From Parabacteroides sp. (GTDB lineage: Bacteria > Bacteroidota > Bacteroidia > Bacteroidales > Tannerellaceae), in assembly GCA_019411205.1 (NCBI GenBank), contig DXRF01000079.1:1-11173 (forward strand): a DNA stretch of 11,173 nt. Reading direction: 5' to 3'. This document shows positions 5,601-11,173 of this stretch, in pieces; the first letter of the stretch is position 1, and every line of letters starts with the position of its first letter. The position numbers were made by a program, and so were the translations under genes. Below the pieces are notes generated by a model that was not told the origin of the DNA, searched no databases, and saw only the letters and a program-made list of their open reading frames with translations.

Positions 5601-7442
5601 TTATTTCCAACCCGGATTCTGTTCCATATTCGGGTTCATCTGCGTTTCGTTATACGGAATCGGATATAACCAATAATGGTCTCCCCCCCACGCATAATGA
5701 TAAGTAGCCTGTCCCCAAACCTGTCGCAGACCGTTCACCACCTGTTTGCCGTTGTCGTCATATGTAGCAAACTTTTTATCCTTCCAAGTCTTCCAACGAA
5801 GTTCGTCAAAGTAAATCAGGTCTTCACCAAGCAATTCCCAATACCGTTCATTCCGGATACGTTCACGCATATCGGTCTGGCCCATCACGGTTGTTGGGAC
5901 ATTGGAGTTAAGCAATTGAGCACCGGCACGAGCACGTACCTGATTGACAACAGTCACCGCTTCGTCTGTCTTGCCCTGTTCGTTCAATGCCTCAGCAAGG
6001 TTCAACAGGACATCGGCATACCGGATTTTTGGCATATCGATACCAGTACCTTTTTGGTTACCTTCACTGACTCCTTCTGTCACGAATTTGCGGTTCAGAT
6101 AATAGAACATCGCCTGCGTATCAGTACGCAAATCACTCGCTTCACGCGTAATCGTTCCATCCGCATTTTGTGTTTCTATCCACTGGCTACGGAACGGATA
6201 GCGGTTTGTAAAGTAATTATCAGCACCACCGTCACCTCCTAAATAAGTGGCATACGGTGTAATGACACTCATTTCCAAACGCGGATCACGCTGTTCGTAA
6301 GCCTTACGAATACGAGCTTCATTGCCGTTCGGTAAATAATAAGCCATATTGGCCCCCTGCTCTTTCGCGTTTGCGATTTCTGATTCCGTCAGGTTATCGC
6401 GCAGGAAGAAGACACGGCGTTCATTGACCGTCAGCTCATAATACTCAGGAATGATCCTCGACCAGTCAAACTTGCTCCCGTCCGCACACTCATAGGTATC
6501 AACGAAATCCGGATTAACCAAATAGTTATTCCACATGGAACCATAGGTACAACGGTTACCAAATCCCCGGTTCTTGGAATTCCAATAACCATCCTCTTCA
6601 ATGCACTGGACTGAGAAAATCATCTCATCACACTGCTCATTGACCTCCTTGAACAACATCTTATAAGCATCCGCACCGGAAGTAAACAGGCGATAACCAC
6701 AATCACCGACTTTTTTGAAGTCAGCTTCGGCAGACACCCAGTTTTCCAACCACAAGTATATCTTGCCTCTGAGTGCATACGCTGCACCTTTTGTGATATG
6801 ACCATAATCATTGTCGCCGCTGTTGTATTTATCCGGCAAGTTAGGCTCGTTGATGCAATCAGTCAAATCCTTAATTAGCTCATTCCAGAGATCCGTCATG
6901 GAAAGACGGCTACCCTTCGCTTCATCGATGTTCTTGATTGGCTCCGTATAATAAGGAACACCACCAAACAGCAAGTTCAGTTCATAATACCAATAGCTAC
7001 GGAGAAATTTGGCTTCAGCAATCAAACGCGCTTTTTTCGCTTCTGGAAGCCCTACCACATTCGGCATATTGGCAATCACGTCATTGCAACGGATGATAAA
7101 CTTATAGTTGTCATGCCAAATCCAACTCGGACCATCTCCTGATGTCGTCTGGTTACCGAACAGCATACCAAAATTACGCCAGTTCGCATCGCGATCCATC
7201 ATAACCGAGAAGCAATCGAACCACATACTATAGTTATCATTATACAATTGGTTCAATCCATTGTAGAGACCAGCCACGGTCTGCTCAGCCATCGTCGCAT
7301 CCTCCCATACCTCTCCTTCACTCGGCTGGTTTTTCGGAGTCAAATCCATATCTACACAACTTGTAAAGAACAAACCAGACAAAACTGTTGCTGAAAAAAG
7401 TTTTGCCACGTCCTTTATAATTTCAAAATCATTCTTGTCCAT
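5601..7442 (-). CDS. SusD/RagB-family outer-membrane glycan-binding lipoprotein
   Basis: The surface lipoprotein that caps the SusC transporter and binds incoming glycan. At 613 residues it is typical to slightly long for the family. The lipoprotein signal ends in LSGLFFTSC (lipidated Cys29), then VDMDLTP, a usual SusD start. The N-terminal region has the TPR-like helices of the family (AEQTVAGLYNGLNQLY at 52-67; ARLIAEAKFLRSYWYYELNLLFGGVPY at 138-164). The C-terminal SusD domain shows KIRYADVLLNLAEALNEQGK (472-491) and RIRNERYWELLGEDLIYFDELRWKTW (528-553). The protein ends WLYPIPYNETQMNPNMEQNPGWK, a classic SusD C-terminus. It begins 18 bases after susC, so the two are co-transcribed. Ligand specificity is not readable; the GH43 neighbours suggest arabinose- or xylose-containing plant glycan. 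Confidence 0.96.
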   Translation of the reverse strand: MDKNDFEIIKDVAKLFSATVLSGLFFTSCVDMDLTPKNQPSEGEVWEDATMAEQTVAGLYNGLNQLYNDNYSMWFDCFSVMMDRDANWRNFGMLFGNQTTSGDGPSWIWHDNYKFIIRCNDVIANMPNVVGLPEAKKARLIAEAKFLRSYWYYELNLLFGGVPYYTEPIKNIDEAKGSRLSMTDLWNELIKDLTDCINEPNLPDKYNSGDNDYGHITKGAAYALRGKIYLWLENWVSAEADFKKVGDCGYRLFTSGADAYKMLFKEVNEQCDEMIFSVQCIEEDGYWNSKNRGFGNRCTYGSMWNNYLVNPDFVDTYECADGSKFDWSRIIPEYYELTVNERRVFFLRDNLTESEIANAKEQGANMAYYLPNGNEARIRKAYEQRDPRLEMSVITPYATYLGGDGGADNYFTNRYPFRSQWIETQNADGTITREASDLRTDTQAMFYYLNRKFVTEGVSEGNQKGTGIDMPKIRYADVLLNLAEALNEQGKTDEAVTVVNQVRARAGAQLLNSNVPTTVMGQTDMRERIRNERYWELLGEDLIYFDELRWKTWKDKKFATYDDNGKQVVNGLRQVWGQATYHYAWGGDHYWLYPIPYNETQMNPNMEQNPGWK

Positions 7443-7460
7443 ACTTTTTTCACAATTTAA

Positions 7461-10400
7461 TTAGAATGTCACATTAACACCAATCGTATACTGGCGGATC
7501 GGCATATAACCGTCACCAGCCATACGTTCCGGATCGCTTCCCTCGAACTTAGTGATCGTCAGTAAGTTTTCGCCAGACAGATAAACACGTGCATTTTGAA
7601 TGAAAGCTATTTTCATCCACTCTTTCGGGAAGGTATAGCCTATCGTCAGGTTTTTCAGCTTCATATAGTTACCATTCTTCAGATGCCAGGAACTGGTTGC
7701 ACTAGCCTGACCACTGTTCTGATAACCGACGAGACGCGGCGTTTCAGAATGAATGTTCGTACGCGGATCATTCGGATTTTCAGGATCGAAAAAATAGTGG
7801 TCATAAGCAATGTCGTAGCCAAGACCATATCCGTGCGTAACACTGACGCTGTTTTGCGTCTGTTTGTAATAATCGATCTTGAATCCAGCTGCACCCGCCC
7901 AATTCATCGACAGGTCAAAGCCTTTCCATGTCATGCTTGCCTGCAAACCGAAGTAATATTTCGGTCTCCAAGAAACACCTTGAAAATCGCGGTCATCGTC
8001 ATTACCATAGATGCCATCTCCGTTATAGTCGGCATAAATCATATCACCATACCAAATCTTATCCTTGCCAATCGCTTGGTTCGGGTAAAACTTATAACCA
8101 GCATCAAACATCGCCTGCAACCATTTCATATCAGCCTCAGTACGGATCATTCCGTCTTTCGGTCCACCGTTAATATTCACTGTCCCATCACCATTGAAAT
8201 AAGAACCATTACCTTTGTATGGATTCATCATATAGTATTCATTCATCTCGTGGCCTTCCACGATCAAATTGGACGAACCGTTTGCCACCGTACCGACATT
8301 CTGATACCACACCTTATTGCCGTTGGCATCCGTACGCCATTCACGGACCAACTCTCCTTTATATTTCGTCACTTCATTCTTATTATAAGTGAAGTTTCCT
8401 GAAACCGAGTAAGAGATGTTTCCGACACGGTCATTCCACCCTAAGGTAATTTCAAGCCCTTTGTTATTGACACCAGCCAGATTCTGGAGCGGAGAAGTAA
8501 ACTGGTTCAGAGATTCCGGAAGCGTCGGGCGATACAAGATTCCATCTGTTTTTTTATCATATACTTCGATCGTTCCATTCAAACGATTGTTCAAAACACC
8601 GAAATCAAGACCGACATTGGTAATAGCTGTTTCCTCCCATTCCAAAACGTAGTTGGAAAAAGTTGTCATGGCCAACCCATTGGATTTAATACCGTTAAAC
8701 GCATAGTTGTAACCTGAACCGTAAAATGCTTGCCACTCATAATTACCAATGGAATTATTACCTAACTTACCCCAAGATGCACGCAACTTCAAATTACTCA
8801 GCCAATCTACATCTTTCATGAATTCCTCTTCGGAAATACGCCAACCAGCAGAGAAAGAGGGGAACAAGCCCCAACGAGAATCAGGAGAGAAACGGGAAGA
8901 GCCATCATAACGCATGTTCATTTCAAACAAATAACGATTGTCAAATGCATAATTGATACGGCCGAACCAAGAACGGGAAGAATATTCGTATGAAGAGCCC
9001 TTAATATAATAAGGATCCGTCATGGCATCAAAATCTGTCAAATTGACACTTGACATACCTTCCTTACAAATATCCACTTCGTTTCCCCAGTTACGCGATT
9101 CTTCATAACCGACCAATGCCCCCACATCGTGCTTTCCATAAATATGCGCCCAGCTTACCAACATATTGGTTTTCCAGTACTTTTCACGTCTTTCCCAATC
9201 ATACACCTTATAAGTAGCCATATCCGTAGAAGTCGGAGGCGTACTCAAGGCCATTGTACGGTTGAAGCTGTACTGTTCTTTATAATCAGATGGTTGCCAT
9301 CTGTGATGGTTTGTAAACTGATCATAATAAAAGTTGGCTGTAAACTTGAAGTCTTTTAAAAACTTCACTTCTAGATACGGATTCACGAAATATTTGTTCT
9401 GTTTATAGTAACCATACGAGTTACTCATATTCAACAATGGGTTTCCTACCTGTCCGTCTTCCTCGCTAGTTTCGATTCCACCATATTTACCGTCATAATA
9501 AGGATAAACACCGGGAGTCACTTTCTGCATGTTCATTCCCCACATATCACCCAGGTTATTACGTTCCTGATCGGCGTTATATCCCCAAGCACGCATTCCG
9601 ACAGTCAAGAAATCAGTCACTCTCGACTCAATATCACTACGTAGGTAGTATTTCTTTACCCCCGACTCAATGACCAAGCCCGGATTATTCAGGTAAGTAC
9701 CTGAAATCGCATAGTTGGTACGCTTTTCTGCACCAGTTAGGCTGATGGTATGTTCCTGCATCCATTTTGGATCATAAACGACATCATACCAATCCGTATT
9801 CGGATGCGTCACATAATTCGGTATGCCAGCAGCATTCGTCGCATTCGGGTTATTAACAGCTTCACGCCACTCGTTGATCGTCGACTGAGAGAATTTGGCT
9901 GCTTGGTTCGTGTTGAGATAACCTTCGTTGACAAACTCCATATAGTCCGCATAATCCGTTACTTGACGGATCAGCTTGGCCGGAGTCTGGTAAGAGAACT
10001 TGCCCGAATAGGTCACATTGATCTTTCCATCCGAACCACGTTTCGTCGTAACCAAGATTACCCCATTAGCCCCCCTATTACCGTAGATGGCACAAGAGGC
10101 GGCATCTTTCAAGATGGAGATAGAAGCCACATCATTCGGGTTCACTTCATTGAGACTCATTTCCATTCCGTCCACGAGGATCAGTGGACCAGCATCGTTC
10201 ATCGTACCTACGCCACGGATCAGGATGGAAGAACCTTCGGCATTCGGTTGGCTACTAGTATTCATCACATTGACACCGGCAGCCATACCAGACAGCGATG
10301 CGGCGATCGTAGTAACCGGACGGCTCAACTTCTCATCCGTAAAATTGAGGCTGGCTACAGAGCCGGTCAAATTCACCTTCTTCTGAGCAGCATAACCGAC

Positions 10401-11030
10401 AACGATAACTTCTTCAAGAGCTTGCGTGTCATCTTTCAATACAATTTCGAAAGTCCCTTTATTACCCACTGCAACCTCTTGGGCCACGTAACCAATATAG
10501 GAAACCGAAAGTTTAGAATCGACGGAAACGCCTTCCAGCGTAAATTTCCCGTCCATATCGGTTATTGTCCCGTTGGTAGTGCCCTTTACCGAAACATTCG
10601 CTCCGACAACCGGTTCGCCATTAATATCGCGGACAACTCCGGTGACAATCTTTCCCTGCTGGTGAACGCCAGCCTCCTTGACAGTTATGATAATGTTTTT
10701 ATTCGATATCTTATAACTACAATCTGGAAGAATTGTAGTCAATATATCTGATATACTGAGATCCTCAGCATTCAAAGTGACACGTTTGTCCACGTCTATT
10801 ATTTCGTCATTATAAAAGAACGTAAACTCACTGCAATTTTCAATTTTCTTTAAAACCTCTTTGACTGTTGAGTTTTTCATATTGAGGCTAATCCGGACAG
10901 TCTGAGAATAAGACTCTGTAGCATAAAGCCCACTCAACATGACTGTTAACATAAACAGGGCTAAATTCATCACCCTGGTTTCTTTTTGAATAAAAGAATA
11001 TAAAAGACCCTTTCGGTTAAAATAAATCAT
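7461..11030 (-). CDS. SusC/RagA-family TonB-dependent outer-membrane transporter with STN domain
   Basis: An outer-membrane oligosaccharide importer energised by TonB, complete at 1189 residues. Order: signal peptide (about 1-43, hydrophobic core MNLALFMLTVMLSGLYA); STN secretin/TonB short N-terminal domain (about 45-117, VRISLNMKNSTVKEVLKKIE onward); carboxypeptidase-regulatory-like beta-sandwich (about 128-198, TGVVRDINGEPVVGANVSVKG); TonB-box-like LEEVIVVGYAAQKK (205-218); plug (about 220-330) with the SusC hallmarks SSILIRGVGTMNDAGPLILVDG and ISILKDAASCAIYGNRGANGVILVTTK; then a beta-barrel ending in IRQYTIGVNVTF. The STN domain marks it as a signal-transducing receptor working with a FecR/ECF pair, such as the one at 113-1734. 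It is the first gene of the operon, 18 bases before susD. Start ATG at 11030; the ATG at residue 21 (MNLALF) is an alternative, but the longer N-terminus is common in STN-type SusC proteins. Confidence 0.97.
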   Translation of the reverse strand: MIYFNRKGLLYSFIQKETRVMNLALFMLTVMLSGLYATESYSQTVRISLNMKNSTVKEVLKKIENCSEFTFFYNDEIIDVDKRVTLNAEDLSISDILTTILPDCSYKISNKNIIITVKEAGVHQQGKIVTGVVRDINGEPVVGANVSVKGTTNGTITDMDGKFTLEGVSVDSKLSVSYIGYVAQEVAVGNKGTFEIVLKDDTQALEEVIVVGYAAQKKVNLTGSVASLNFTDEKLSRPVTTIAASLSGMAAGVNVMNTSSQPNAEGSSILIRGVGTMNDAGPLILVDGMEMSLNEVNPNDVASISILKDAASCAIYGNRGANGVILVTTKRGSDGKINVTYSGKFSYQTPAKLIRQVTDYADYMEFVNEGYLNTNQAAKFSQSTINEWREAVNNPNATNAAGIPNYVTHPNTDWYDVVYDPKWMQEHTISLTGAEKRTNYAISGTYLNNPGLVIESGVKKYYLRSDIESRVTDFLTVGMRAWGYNADQERNNLGDMWGMNMQKVTPGVYPYYDGKYGGIETSEEDGQVGNPLLNMSNSYGYYKQNKYFVNPYLEVKFLKDFKFTANFYYDQFTNHHRWQPSDYKEQYSFNRTMALSTPPTSTDMATYKVYDWERREKYWKTNMLVSWAHIYGKHDVGALVGYEESRNWGNEVDICKEGMSSVNLTDFDAMTDPYYIKGSSYEYSSRSWFGRINYAFDNRYLFEMNMRYDGSSRFSPDSRWGLFPSFSAGWRISEEEFMKDVDWLSNLKLRASWGKLGNNSIGNYEWQAFYGSGYNYAFNGIKSNGLAMTTFSNYVLEWEETAITNVGLDFGVLNNRLNGTIEVYDKKTDGILYRPTLPESLNQFTSPLQNLAGVNNKGLEITLGWNDRVGNISYSVSGNFTYNKNEVTKYKGELVREWRTDANGNKVWYQNVGTVANGSSNLIVEGHEMNEYYMMNPYKGNGSYFNGDGTVNINGGPKDGMIRTEADMKWLQAMFDAGYKFYPNQAIGKDKIWYGDMIYADYNGDGIYGNDDDRDFQGVSWRPKYYFGLQASMTWKGFDLSMNWAGAAGFKIDYYKQTQNSVSVTHGYGLGYDIAYDHYFFDPENPNDPRTNIHSETPRLVGYQNSGQASATSSWHLKNGNYMKLKNLTIGYTFPKEWMKIAFIQNARVYLSGENLLTITKFEGSDPERMAGDGYMPIRQYTIGVNVTF

Positions 11031-11076
11031 ATTCTATATAGATTTTCAGTTAAACTTTATCGCCGAAACTAAATAC

Positions 11077-11134
11077 CAGACGATAGATTAATTATTTTTT
11101 TCGACAGACGAATGCTACCCACATACCCCTATCC
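11077..11134 (-). promoter_or_regulatory. Candidate ECF-sigma promoter region of the susCD operon
   Basis: No TTTG/TAnnTTTG housekeeping promoter is apparent in the 143 bases upstream of susC. On the minus strand there is instead a G-rich block, GGATAGGGGTATG (11122-11134), followed 11 bases later by CGTC (11107-11110), a -10 core used by many ECF sigma factors. A second copy of TCGTCTG lies at 11077-11083 (first copy 11105-11111), 28 bases on. Transcription from either would give a leader of about 40-75 bases. Assignment to the sigma factor at 1165-1734 is inference. Confidence 0.35.
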
Positions 11135-11173
11135 TCTTTTTTACAATAACATCATTTGTCTATTCCCATAAGC

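Larger units (their letters stand above)
3443..11030 (-). other. PUL operon susC-susD-GH43-GH43
   Basis: Four same-strand genes are separated by 18, 78 and 16 bases, with no promoter-like sequence noticed between them. This is the standard arrangement of a Bacteroidetes glycan-uptake operon: transporter, surface binder, then surface or periplasmic enzymes. It is followed by a 390-base gap with strong palindromes, which marks the probable end of the transcript. Confidence 0.8.

Noticed and set aside
9750..10751. 333-codon open frame on the plus strand
   Set aside because: It lies wholly antisense to SusC, whose domains are unmistakable. Its product is a His/Ile/Arg-rich mix without recognisable domains, as expected of a shadow frame. 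The same applies to the other long plus-strand frames at 7596-8402 and 4554-5282.

Overview
The window looks like a polysaccharide utilization locus (PUL) from a gut-type Bacteroidales genome (Bacteroides, Parabacteroides or a close relative). The evidence is a SusC/SusD pair, Bacteroidetes-style lipoproteins, an ECF sigma factor with a FecR-type anti-sigma factor, and a TTTG / TAnnTTTG promoter. All seven genes lie on the minus strand, so the locus reads from right to left. I see no tRNA, rRNA, CRISPR array or transposase.

Layout in order of transcription: an upstream region with a candidate ECF-type promoter (11031-11173); a SusC-like TonB-dependent transporter with an N-terminal STN signalling domain (7461-11030); a SusD-like surface glycan-binding lipoprotein (5601-7442); two GH43 glycosidase lipoproteins (4458-5522 and 3443-4441); a 390-base gap holding a long palindromic repeat (3053-3442); a GH116 gene cut off before its catalytic domain (1847-3052); an ECF sigma factor (1165-1734); its FecR-like anti-sigma factor (113-1099); and a strong hairpin (33-63) that reads best as a terminator for a convergent plus-strand gene outside the window.

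How the parts probably work together (inference from family knowledge): the GH43 enzymes cut an arabinose- or xylose-containing plant polysaccharide, SusD captures oligosaccharides and SusC imports them. Binding would be relayed from the SusC STN domain to the periplasmic part of FecR, releasing the ECF sigma factor to raise susCD transcription. The sigma/anti-sigma pair sits at the distal end of the cluster rather than in its usual place upstream of susC.

The most unusual part is 1840-3411. The GH116 fragment is bracketed by two diverged, same-orientation copies of a palindromic repeat, and its reading frame ends inside one of them. This suggests that the catalytic half was lost through the repeat. 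Base composition also jumps here: sampled 60-base lines of the GH116 fragment are about 53-60% GC, against about 37% in a sampled line of the sigma gene. I found no clear evidence of a wholly new system; the repeat pair and the gene it truncates are the best lead.
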